NCBI GenBank assembly: GCA_007135355.1 | Contig: SLJA01000004.1 | Coordinates: 1-5,057 of the forward strand | Direction of reading: 5' to 3' | From: Wenzhouxiangella sp. | GTDB lineage: Bacteria; Pseudomonadota; Gammaproteobacteria; Xanthomonadales; Wenzhouxiangellaceae | DNA length: 5,057 nucleotides | In this document: in pieces, positions 1 through 5,057 of the stretch | How the letters are laid out: the number at the start of each line of letters is the position of its first letter | Position numbering within the stretch: the stretch's first letter is position 1 | Notes under the pieces: generated by a model | What the model was told of the DNA's origin: nothing | What the model saw: only the letters and a program-made list of their open reading frames with translations | The model's database searches: none | Position numbers and translations under genes: made by a program

Positions 1-2295
1 CCTTTCGGCAAATTCCAGGGTGTAGCCGCGTGCGAGCATGCCCTCGATTAGCTGTTCGCGAAACGGCTCCAGCCCCCCGCGACGCTTCCAGGCCGCCATG
101 GCCCGGCGCAGCTGATCGGCCTGGCCCGGCGTGAAGCCGGCCGCGGTCATGGCGATCTGCATCACCTGTTCCTGAAAAATCGGCACGCCCAGGGTGCGCT
201 TGAGCACGTCTTCCAGTTCCGGGCTGGGATAGCGCACCTCGGCCGGGTTATCGCGCCGGGCCAGGTAGGGGTGCACCATCTCGCCCTGGATCGGCCCCGG
301 CCGCACGATCGCCACCTCGACCACCAGATCATAGAAACAGCGTGGTTTGAGCCGCGGCAACATCGCCATCTGCGCGCGCGATTCAACCTGGAACACACCC
401 ACTGCATCGCCGCGGCAGAGCATGTCATAGGTGGCAGCGTCCTCGCGCGGGATTTCGGCCAGGGAGCGGGGTTTTAAGGGGTCAGGGGCTAGGGGCCAGG
501 GGTCAGGGTGATTCGGTGCCGGCGGCTGGACTTGGCTGCCAAGCTCATGACTCCGATCGAGAGTCTCTGAGATCTCAGCCAATTCTGCGGGTTTGAAACC
601 TTCACCGATGCTCCCTGACCCCTGACCCCTAGCCCCTGGCCCCTCATCAGCCTCACCAACCAAAGCCAACGCCTTCCGGATCACCGTCAACATCCCCAAA
701 GCCAGGCAGTCGACCTTGAGCAGCCCCAGCGTCTCCAGGTCGTCCTTGTCCCACTGAATGATGGTGCGCTCAGGCATGGCGGCGTTTTCTACCGGGACCA
801 GGTGGTGCAGGGGGGCATCGGAAATGACCATGCCGCCGACGTGCTGGGACAGGTGGCGCGGCAGTCCGATGAGCTCGCCGGTCAGCCGCATCAGCTGGTT
901 GGTCACCGGGGCTTGCGGGTCGAAACCGCAAGCGCTCAGGCGTTCCGGCCAAGTGTCGGGTCGGTCCCACCAGGCCAGCGAGGCGGTCAGGCGATTCAGC
1001 CGCTCCGGCTCCAGGCCGAGCGCGCGGCCGACATCCTTGAGCGCGCTCTTGGGTCGGTAGCTGATCACGGTAGCGGCCAGGGCGGCGCGCTCGCGCCCGT
1101 ATTTCTCGTATAGATATTGCAGTACCTCTTCGCGCCGCTCGTGCTCGAAGTCGACATCGATATCGGGTGGCTCGTTGCGCTCCTTGGAGATGAAGCGTTC
1201 GAACAGCAGCTGCTGTTTCGACGGGTCGACCTCGGTGATCCTTAAGCAATAGCACACGGCCGAGTTGGCCGCCGAGCCGCGACCCTGACATAAGATGCCG
1301 CGCGAGCGGGCAAAGCGGACCACGTCATGGACGGTGAGAAAAAAGGCCTCCACGCCCATCTCCTCGATCAGCGTGAGTTCATGAGCGATGAGCCGGCGCA
1401 CTCGGTCCGGCGGCTGCTTGCCATAGCGCTCGCGTAGCCCGCTCAACGTCAGCTGGCGCAAGTGCTGGGCGGGGCTGAGCGGGGCGGGCGCCAGCTCGCG
1501 CGGGTAGCGGTAATCGAGTTCGTCCAGCGAAAAGTTGCACTGCTCGGCCACGCGTACGGTCTCGTCCAGCCACTCGGACGGGTACAGGCGGGTCAGGGTG
1601 GAGACGGGGCGCAGGTGGCGCTCGCCGTTGGCGGCCAGACTCAGGCCGCATTCAGACAGCGTCTTGTGTTCGTGCAACGCGGTCAAGACATCAAGCAACG
1701 GACGCCGCTCGCGCACGTCCATGCGCACATCGCCGCAGGCCAGGCAGGGCAGGGCATGGCGGCGTGCGAAACGATCCAGTTCGCGGAACCAGGCCTGCTC
1801 GCCTGGCTGCAGCAGACGGGTTGCGCCCAACCACAGGCGGTTGGCGAAATGCTGTTTGAGCTCGGTGGCGTTGGCGGTCGGTGCTTCGCTGCCCGGCCCG
1901 GTCCACGGCCGAGGTTTCCAGATCGCCAGCACTTGATCCAGTCCCTTGTCCAGATCAGCCCGTTCGACCCGATAGCCGCCCTTGGCCGCGCGGCGCCGGG
2001 CTTTCGTGATCAGGCGGCACAGCTGGCTGTAGGCGGTCTGGTCGGGCGCCAGCAGCACCAGGTGCAGATCATCCATGTAAATCTCCGTGCCGACGATCAG
2101 GTGCAATCCGTGGGCTTGGGCGGCCTCATGGGCGCGCACCACGCCGGCCATCGAGCACTCGTCGGTCAGTGCCAGGGCGCGATATCCAAGTTCGGCGGCA
2201 CGCTTGACCAAGGCTCCGGGCTCGGCTGCCGAGCGGCGGAAACTGAAGGCGCTCAGGGCGTGGAGTTCGGCATAGCGGGGTGAGGGATCCGGCAT
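1..2295 (-). CDS. dnaE2: Error-prone DNA polymerase DnaE2/ImuC, N-terminal 765 codons (3' end outside window)
   Basis: C-family DNA polymerase alpha subunit of the SOS mutagenesis type, used for translesion synthesis, usually with ImuA and ImuB. The frame is open from ATG at 2295 to the window edge without a stop. Seen: an N-terminal PHP domain (YAELHALSAFSF from residue 8, LTDECSMAGVVRAHEAA from about 43; the DEC form is typical of DnaE2), ILCQGRGSAANS near residue 335, PPDIDVDFEHERR with the catalytic aspartates D380 and D382, and LLKVDCLALGMLT with the third catalytic aspartate D529. Further on come YDMLCRGDAVGVFQVESRAQ, RPGPIQGEMVHPYL and QEQVMQIAM. The family is usually about 1000-1100 residues, so roughly a quarter is missing at the left. 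The segment at about residues 548-610 is far longer than in relatives because of a repeat element. No Shine-Dalgarno precedes the ATG; no other in-frame ATG lies close by, and YAELH follows at the expected distance. imuA and imuB are not upstream. Confidence 0.95.
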   Translation of the reverse strand, partial: MPDPSPRYAELHALSAFSFRRSAAEPGALVKRAAELGYRALALTDECSMAGVVRAHEAAQAHGLHLIVGTEIYMDDLHLVLLAPDQTAYSQLCRLITKARRRAAKGGYRVERADLDKGLDQVLAIWKPRPWTGPGSEAPTANATELKQHFANRLWLGATRLLQPGEQAWFRELDRFARRHALPCLACGDVRMDVRERRPLLDVLTALHEHKTLSECGLSLAANGERHLRPVSTLTRLYPSEWLDETVRVAEQCNFSLDELDYRYPRELAPAPLSPAQHLRQLTLSGLRERYGKQPPDRVRRLIAHELTLIEEMGVEAFFLTVHDVVRFARSRGILCQGRGSAANSAVCYCLRITEVDPSKQQLLFERFISKERNEPPDIDVDFEHERREEVLQYLYEKYGRERAALAATVISYRPKSALKDVGRALGLEPERLNRLTASLAWWDRPDTWPERLSACGFDPQAPVTNQLMRLTGELIGLPRHLSQHVGGMVISDAPLHHLVPVENAAMPERTIIQWDKDDLETLGLLKVDCLALGMLTVIRKALALVGEADEGPGARGQGSGSIGEGFKPAELAEISETLDRSHELGSQVQPPAPNHPDPWPLAPDPLKPRSLAEIPREDAATYDMLCRGDAVGVFQVESRAQMAMLPRLKPRCFYDLVVEVAIVRPGPIQGEMVHPYLARRDNPAEVRYPSPELEDVLKRTLGVPIFQEQVMQIAMTAAGFTPGQADQLRRAMAAWKRRGGLEPFREQLIEGMLARGYTLEFAER
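478..508 (+). repeat. Left arm: GGGGYYA heptamer repeat, G-quadruplex motif on plus strand
   Basis: Five G-runs (4, 4, 4, 4 and 3 bases) are separated by the three-base loops TCA, CTA, CCA and TCA. This is a textbook intramolecular G-quadruplex pattern. The G-rich strand is the template strand of dnaE2, so the mRNA is C-rich here. Confidence 0.8.
613..643 (-). repeat. Right arm: GGGGYYA heptamer repeat, G-quadruplex motif on minus strand
   Basis: On the minus strand the arm has five G-runs (4, 4, 4, 4 and 3) with loops CCA, CTA, TCA and TCA. It differs from the left arm at two positions. Here the G-rich strand is the coding strand, so the dnaE2 mRNA carries the G-runs and could either fold as an RNA quadruplex or pair with the C-rich arm downstream. 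Confidence 0.8.
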
Positions 2296-2314
2296 ACTGA
2301 AATTGTATACAGTA
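2295..2314 (-). promoter_or_regulatory. LexA (SOS) box overlapping the dnaE2 start codon
   Basis: Read on the minus strand, the site is TACTGTATACAATTTCAGTA. It has the CTG-N10-CAG core of the E. coli-type LexA box, and both TACTG and CAGTA flanks match the consensus. The last A of the box is the A of the dnaE2 ATG. LexA bound here would cover both the -10 region and the start codon, fitting DNA-damage-induced expression of dnaE2. This is direct sequence matching; binding is inferred. Confidence 0.88.
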
Positions 2315-2330
2315 TTCGGGTGAAAGGCAG
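2302..2330 (-). promoter_or_regulatory. Candidate dnaE2 promoter, possibly giving a leaderless mRNA
   Basis: On the minus strand a -10-like TACAAT (2302-2307) lies 17 bases from a weak -35-like CTGCCT (2325-2330). Only six bases separate TACAAT from the ATG, so initiation at the usual distance would fall on or next to the A of the start codon. The -10 lies inside the LexA box. The -35 matches only three of six consensus bases, so the exact start point is uncertain. Confidence 0.45.
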
Positions 2331-2442
2331 TTGGGGGCGCCACCCGGCACGGAGAAGGTCGCGCAATGCCTGCCAACGGTATTTTGCCGCCACAGCAAAA
2401 ATAGCCTCTCAGCCGTAGCGCCCGGGAGAACTTATGGCAGAC

Positions 2443-2453
2443 TGAGAGTCTCA
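2443..2453. promoter_or_regulatory. Short palindrome upstream of the sigma factor gene
   Basis: TGAGA-G-TCTCA is a perfect 11-base palindrome ending eight bases before the ATG of the sigma gene. Its place suggests an operator or a small mRNA hairpin near the ribosome binding site, but such short palindromes also arise by chance. No convincing -35/-10 pair was found in the rest of the 2315-2461 gap, which otherwise shows nothing recognisable. Confidence 0.2.
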
Positions 2454-2461
2454 TATTCAGC

Positions 2462-3055
2462 ATGAGCCCGGAAGTGCCCGAAACCTGCAGCGATGATCTC
2501 CAAGGGCAGGTGACGCGCTTGCTGTCCAGTCTGTGCGAGCAACCGGAAACCCTGGATCGCCTGCTGCCCCTGGTCTATGAGGACATGCGCCAGATCGCGC
2601 GCAGCCAGCAGGCGCGGCTGGGCGCCAGTCCGACTTTGCAGACGACCGAGCTGGTGCACGAGGCCTATCTCAAGCTGCGTCAGTCCGAAGGCGGAAAAAT
2701 CCACAACAGCGCCCACTTCCGCCGCTTGTCCTACCTGGCGATTCGGCAGCTGATCGTGGATCATGCGCGTCACAAACTGGCCCAGAAGCGCGGCAGCGGG
2801 CGCGCTGCTGAAACGCTGCATGAGGGGATGCTGGCCAAAGATGACTCCGACGAAGAGACTGTCCTGCGCATCGATGCTGCGCTGGAGCGACTGGCCGAGG
2901 CCAGCCCGCGCCAGGCTGAAGTGGTGATGGCGCGTTTTTTCGGCGGGTATACCGCTGAGGAAACTGCCGAGCTGCTGGATACTTCGATGCGAACGGTGCA
3001 GCGTGAATGGGAACGTGCTCGGGCCTGGCTGCTGGTGGATTTGCAGAACGATTAG
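2462..3055 (+). CDS. ECF-type RNA polymerase sigma factor (TIGR02999 / Sigma70_ECF family)
   Basis: A 197-residue alternative sigma factor, directing core RNA polymerase to a particular promoter set. Seen: a sigma region 2 at about residues 30-108 with TTELVHEAYLKL (61-72) and AHFRRLSYLAIRQLIVDHAR (84-103), a variable acidic linker (about 115-135), and a sigma region 4 at about 138-195 with the helix-turn-helix YTAEETAELLDTSMRTVQRE followed by WERARAWL. The ARAWL ending and the VHEAYLKL motif are characteristic of this family, which is often encoded next to a Ser/Thr protein kinase and lacks a classic zinc-finger anti-sigma partner. Here the next gene is cbpA, 86 bases downstream, with no kinase in view. 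The gene is divergent from dnaE2 across 166 bases. The Shine-Dalgarno is weak (GAGAG about 13 bases before the ATG). Regulon and inducing signal are unknown. Confidence 0.9.
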   Translation: MSPEVPETCSDDLQGQVTRLLSSLCEQPETLDRLLPLVYEDMRQIARSQQARLGASPTLQTTELVHEAYLKLRQSEGGKIHNSAHFRRLSYLAIRQLIVDHARHKLAQKRGSGRAAETLHEGMLAKDDSDEETVLRIDAALERLAEASPRQAEVVMARFFGGYTAEETAELLDTSMRTVQREWERARAWLLVDLQND

Positions 3056-3085
3056 CCGCATGGCCCACTAAGCCCGTCCGGCCCA

Positions 3086-3117
3086 CTTGAATTCGATGCG
3101 GTCGGCCATTATTCAAT
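3086..3117 (+). promoter_or_regulatory. Candidate promoter for cbpA-cbpM
   Basis: In the 86-base gap after the sigma gene, CTTGAAT (3086-3092) can serve as -35. A sigma70 reading pairs TTGAAT with TATTCA (3110-3115) at 17 bases, matching four and three of six consensus bases. A heat-shock sigma32 reading pairs CTTGAA with the partial match GGCCATTA (3104-3111) at 12 bases. Neither is strong. TTGAAT and ATTCAA (3111-3116) are also an inverted pair. Read-through from the sigma gene remains possible, since no terminator is visible between them. Confidence 0.3.
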
Positions 3118-3141
3118 TTCGGACAGGGCGGAGACCTGCCA

Positions 3142-4095
3142 ATGGAATTCAAGGATTACTACAAAACGCTGGGCGTGACGCCCGAGGCGGGCGCTGATGA
3201 GATCAAGCGGGCTTACCGCAAGCTGGCGCGCAAGTATCATCCCGACGTCAGCAAGGAGCCGGATGCCGAGACCAGGTTCAAGGAGCTGGGCGAGGCTTAT
3301 GAGGTGCTTAAAGACGCCGACAAGCGCGCCCAGTATGATCAGGTCCGCAAAGGTGGCTGGCGCCAGGGTGAAGAGTTTCGGCCGCCGCCAGGCTGGACAC
3401 AGGGCTGGCAATCGGCCGGTGACGGACAAGGTTTTTCCGGTTTCAGTGATTTCTTCGAGAGCCTGTTCGGTGGCCTGGGGCGCGGCGGTGCCCGCCCCGG
3501 TGGTGGTCGCGCCACCATGCGTGCCCGTGGGCGCGATATTCATGCAGGCGTGCAGATCGATTTGAGCACGGCTTATGCCGGTGGCGTTCAGCGTCTAAGT
3601 CTTAACCGCGTGGAACCCGGACCGGACGGCCAATTGCAGTCGGTGCCCAAAACGCTCAATGTTCGGATTCCCGCAGGCGTCACGGATGGGCGCCAGATTC
3701 GCTTGAGCGGACAGGGTGAGCCGGGCTTGGTCGGCGGTCCGGCCGGGGATCTCTACCTGGAGGTCAGCCTCAAGCCCCATCCTTTGTACGAGATCCAGGG
3801 CCGGGACGTACACCTGAGTCTACCGATTACCCCCTGGGAGGCCGCGTTGGGCGCGCGCCTGGCTGTCCCCACTCTGGGCGGTAAGGTCGAAATGAATATT
3901 CCGGCCGGGGTCTCCAGCGGCAAGCGCCTGCGTCTGAAGGGCCGCGGGCTGCCGGGCCAGCCGGCTGGCGACCAGTATGTGATTCTCAAGGTGGTGGTGC
4001 CGGAGGCGAAAACCGAAAAGGCCAAGTCGCTTTATCAGGCGCTTCAGGCTGAACAGGACTTCGACCCGCGGGTCGGCATGGAGGTGGGATCATGA
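3142..4095 (+). CDS. cbpA: DnaJ-class co-chaperone CbpA (curved DNA-binding protein)
   Basis: A 317-residue J-domain protein of the class without a zinc finger. It stimulates the ATPase of DnaK, and the E. coli homologue also binds curved DNA in the nucleoid. Seen: DYYKTLGV at residues 5-12, the J-domain to about 70 with the invariant HPD at 33-35 and QYDQVR at its end; a Gly/Phe-rich linker (about 95-122, FSGFSDFFESLFGGLGRGG); then the C-terminal beta-domains. The first of these includes VRIPAGVTDGRQIRLSGQGE (174-193) and GDLYLEV (202-208); the second includes VHLSLPITPWEAALGA and MNIPAGVSSGKRLRLKGRGL (251-270). No CxxCxGxG repeats are present, which separates it from DnaJ proper. Length and order fit CbpA. 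The Shine-Dalgarno GGAG (3130-3133) lies eight bases before the ATG. The stop overlaps the cbpM start. Confidence 0.95.
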   Translation: MEFKDYYKTLGVTPEAGADEIKRAYRKLARKYHPDVSKEPDAETRFKELGEAYEVLKDADKRAQYDQVRKGGWRQGEEFRPPPGWTQGWQSAGDGQGFSGFSDFFESLFGGLGRGGARPGGGRATMRARGRDIHAGVQIDLSTAYAGGVQRLSLNRVEPGPDGQLQSVPKTLNVRIPAGVTDGRQIRLSGQGEPGLVGGPAGDLYLEVSLKPHPLYEIQGRDVHLSLPITPWEAALGARLAVPTLGGKVEMNIPAGVSSGKRLRLKGRGLPGQPAGDQYVILKVVVPEAKTEKAKSLYQALQAEQDFDPRVGMEVGS

Positions 4096-4415
4096 GCCCT
4101 TCGCGCAAGCTGCCGGTGGCTGAGATCGTCGGTCATGAACTGGAAGCTGATCTGGAGCAGGTTTGTCGTCTGTGCGAACTGGATCGCAAGGAACTGATGG
4201 ATTGGGTGAGCGAGGGTATCGCAGAACCGCGGGGCCCGGAAAGAGCACGCTGGCGCTTCAGCGCGCGGCAGGTTCGGCGGGTTTATATCGCCAGGCGCCT
4301 CAAGCGCGACCTGGAGCTGGATACCGGTGCCTTGCCGGTGGTTCTGGATCTGATTGAGGAGGTTGAGCTGCTTCGCCGGCGGGTGCGTTTGCTGGAGCGA
4401 GTGATCGAGGATTGA
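4092..4415 (+). CDS. cbpM: Chaperone modulator CbpM (MerR_2-like)
   Basis: A 107-residue protein matching CbpM in size, position and layout. In E. coli CbpM binds the J-domain of CbpA and inhibits both its co-chaperone and its DNA-binding activity. Seen: an N-terminal helical region (about 18-70) with the MerR-like pattern VCRLCELDRKELMDWVSEGI followed by WRFSARQVRRVYIARRLKRD, then a C-terminal helix rich in Leu, Glu and Arg (80-105, VVLDLIEEVELLRRRVRLLE) that looks coiled-coil-forming. The ATG overlaps the cbpA stop as ATGA, and a strong Shine-Dalgarno GGAGGT (4080-4085) sits six bases upstream inside cbpA. The two are therefore translationally coupled, as expected for a regulator made in proportion to its target. 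Confidence 0.93.
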   Translation: MSPSRKLPVAEIVGHELEADLEQVCRLCELDRKELMDWVSEGIAEPRGPERARWRFSARQVRRVYIARRLKRDLELDTGALPVVLDLIEEVELLRRRVRLLERVIED

Positions 4416-4417
4416 CT

Positions 4418-4458
4418 GAACTGATGGGTGTCAAAGCATAGCCGGATACCGCCAGTTC
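4418..4458 (+). terminator. Two-part hairpin after cbpM; possible weak or Rho-dependent terminator
   Basis: GAACTG (4418-4423) pairs with CAGTTC (4453-4458). Inside it GGTGTC (4427-4432) pairs with GATACC (4445-4450) with one G-U pair, around a 12-base loop. The two stems are separated by a small internal loop. The hairpin begins two bases after the cbpM stop codon. No U-run follows, so it is not a classic intrinsic terminator; it may be a transcript-end structure or chance. Confidence 0.3.
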
Positions 4459-4473
4459 TGTTCATGATCGCGG

Positions 4474-4479
4474 CATAAT
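4474..4479 (+). promoter_or_regulatory. Candidate -10 element for fadH
   Basis: CATAAT matches five of six bases of the sigma70 -10 consensus and lies 30 bases before the GTG start, in the 94-base gap after cbpM. No good -35 is found at 16-18 bases, so the promoter is tentative. Confidence 0.3.
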
Positions 4480-4509
4480 GGGACTTATCCCCCGCATTTG
4501 ATTCCGACC

Positions 4510-5057
4510 GTGTCCGAGCACTCCTATCCTCACCTGCTCAAGCCCCTGGACCTGGGCTTCGTCACTCTGCCCAATCGCATCCTCATGGGCTCCATGCACA
4601 CGGGTCTGGAAGACCGGGTGTGGAACTGGCCGCGCCTGACCGCCTATTTCGTCGAGCGCGCCAGGGGTGGGGCTGGCTTGATGGTGACTGGCGGCATTGC
4701 GCCCAATCGGCGCGGCTCATTGGCGCCGCTGGCCTCCAAGCTGACCAACCGCTGGGAAGTCGTCCGGCATCGCAAGATGACCGATGCCGTGCATGAAGCC
4801 GGCGGGCGCATCTGCATGCAGATCCTGCATGCCGGTCGCTACGCCTACCATCCGTTTTCGGTTGCTCCTTCGGCAATTAAATCGCCGATCACGCCGTTCA
4901 AGCCCAGGGCGCTGTCTTCCGGCGGCGTTGAAAGCCAGATCAGGGACTTCGTGCGCTGCGCCGCTCTGGCGCAAAAGGCCGGCTACGATGGCGTCGAGGT
5001 GATGGGGTCGGAGGGCTATTTCATTAACCAGTTTCTGGTGCCGCGGACCAACCGCCG
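4510..5057 (+). CDS. fadH: NADPH-dependent 2,4-dienoyl-CoA reductase FadH, N-terminal 182 codons (3' end outside window)
   Basis: N-terminal TIM-barrel part of the iron-sulfur flavoenzyme (FMN, FAD, 4Fe-4S) that reduces 2,4-dienoyl-CoA so that polyunsaturated fatty acids can enter beta-oxidation. The translation follows E. coli FadH closely as I recall it: LLKPLDLGFVTLPNRILMGS (residues 9-28), then MHTGLED, YFVERARGGAGLMVTGGIAP, QILHAGRYAYHPF, VAPSAIKSPITPF and GYDGVEVMGSEGYFINQFL. The tyrosine of GSEGYFINQ, about residue 170, corresponds to the proposed active-site tyrosine of the family (Tyr166 in E. coli). The flavin- and cluster-binding C-terminal parts lie beyond the right edge. The GTG start is chosen because it gives SEHSYPHLLKPLDLGF, matching the family start; the upstream ATGs at 4464 and 4478 are out of frame. 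No clear Shine-Dalgarno precedes it. An in-frame TTG at 4498 is an alternative start. Other old-yellow-enzyme-family reductases are less likely given MHTGLE and GSEGY. Confidence 0.93.
   Translation, partial: MSEHSYPHLLKPLDLGFVTLPNRILMGSMHTGLEDRVWNWPRLTAYFVERARGGAGLMVTGGIAPNRRGSLAPLASKLTNRWEVVRHRKMTDAVHEAGGRICMQILHAGRYAYHPFSVAPSAIKSPITPFKPRALSSGGVESQIRDFVRCAALAQKAGYDGVEVMGSEGYFINQFLVPRTNR

Larger units (their letters stand above)
478..643. repeat. Inverted-repeat element (MITE- or REP-like) inserted in frame in dnaE2
   Basis: Two 31-base arms, 478-508 and 613-643, are inverted copies of each other with 29 of 31 positions matching. They enclose a 104-base core. Similarity continues more weakly inward: TCGGTG occurs at the same distance inside each arm, at 513-518 and, as its complement, at 603-608. 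The core carries two short palindromes, CTGAGATCTCAG (567-578) and GGTTTGAAACC (590-600). The element encodes no protein of its own but is read through in the dnaE2 frame, giving a Gly-rich stretch (GPGARGQGSG), a charged stretch and a Pro-rich stretch (PDPWPLAPDP). I see no clear target-site duplication. It is probably a dispersed non-autonomous repeat; copy number cannot be judged from one window. Confidence 0.8.

Noticed and set aside
478..643. CRISPR-like or tandem repeat array
   Set aside because: The short GGGGYYA heptamers form two inverted arms, not direct repeats with unique spacers of even size.
478..643. dnaE2 as a pseudogene broken by an insertion
   Set aside because: Codon-by-codon reading shows no stop or frameshift across the element or anywhere in the 765 codons, and the catalytic residues are present on both sides.
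706..708. Cysteine after the catalytic aspartate (KVDCLALG) where I remember valine in most DnaE2 proteins
   Set aside because: A single conservative-size change next to, not at, the catalytic residue; without an alignment it cannot be called unusual.
770..1291. Open reading frame of 173 codons on the minus strand
   Set aside because: It is a different frame on the same strand as dnaE2, with an Arg/Ala/Pro-rich composition typical of off-frame translation of GC-rich DNA.
1462..2283. Open reading frame of 273 codons on the plus strand
   Set aside because: It lies entirely antisense to dnaE2, whose minus-strand translation shows clear family motifs throughout. Long antisense frames are common in GC-rich genes, and this translation shows no recognisable domain.
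2432..3061. Open reading frame of 209 codons on the minus strand
   Set aside because: It is the antisense shadow of the sigma factor gene, which has convincing sigma region 2 and region 4 motifs on the plus strand.
3062..3087. Direct repeat GGCCCACT at 3062-3069 and 3080-3087
   Set aside because: Two copies of eight bases in a GC-rich gap are compatible with chance, and nothing else supports an operator or terminator there.

Overview
The window reads as chromosomal DNA of a GC-rich gammaproteobacterium. Three things point that way: a LexA box of the E. coli type (CTG-N10-CAG), a cbpA-cbpM chaperone pair, and a FadH-type 2,4-dienoyl-CoA reductase. The ECF sigma factor of the TIGR02999/Sigma70_ECF type suggests the Xanthomonadales/Wenzhouxiangella/Chromatiales side of the class, but that placement is only a guess. 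All protein assignments rest on motifs recognised by eye; no database search was run.

Layout. Positions 1-2295 on the minus strand hold the first 765 codons of dnaE2 (imuC), the error-prone DNA polymerase III alpha subunit. The gene runs off the left edge. Its start codon is overlapped by a very good LexA box, and a -10-like element lies so close to the ATG that the mRNA may be leaderless. Inside the catalytic part of the gene sits a foreign-looking segment of about 166 bp (478-643). It is bounded by 31-nt inverted repeats made of GGGGYYA heptamers and is read through in frame, adding roughly 56 residues.

After a 166-bp divergent intergenic region come plus-strand genes: an ECF sigma factor (2462-3055), then cbpA (3142-4095) and cbpM (4092-4415), which overlap by four bases in ATGA. 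A 94-bp gap containing a two-part hairpin follows, then the first 182 codons of fadH (GTG start at 4510), which runs off the right edge.

How the genes relate. dnaE2 is an SOS mutagenesis gene. cbpA and cbpM encode a DnaJ-like co-chaperone and its dedicated modulator, clearly one translationally coupled unit. The sigma factor may have its own regulon; no anti-sigma factor or protein kinase lies beside it in this window. fadH belongs to unsaturated fatty acid beta-oxidation and looks independent. I see no new multi-gene system. The two observations most worth checking are the in-frame repeat element inside the DnaE2 palm region and the LexA box placed directly on the start codon.
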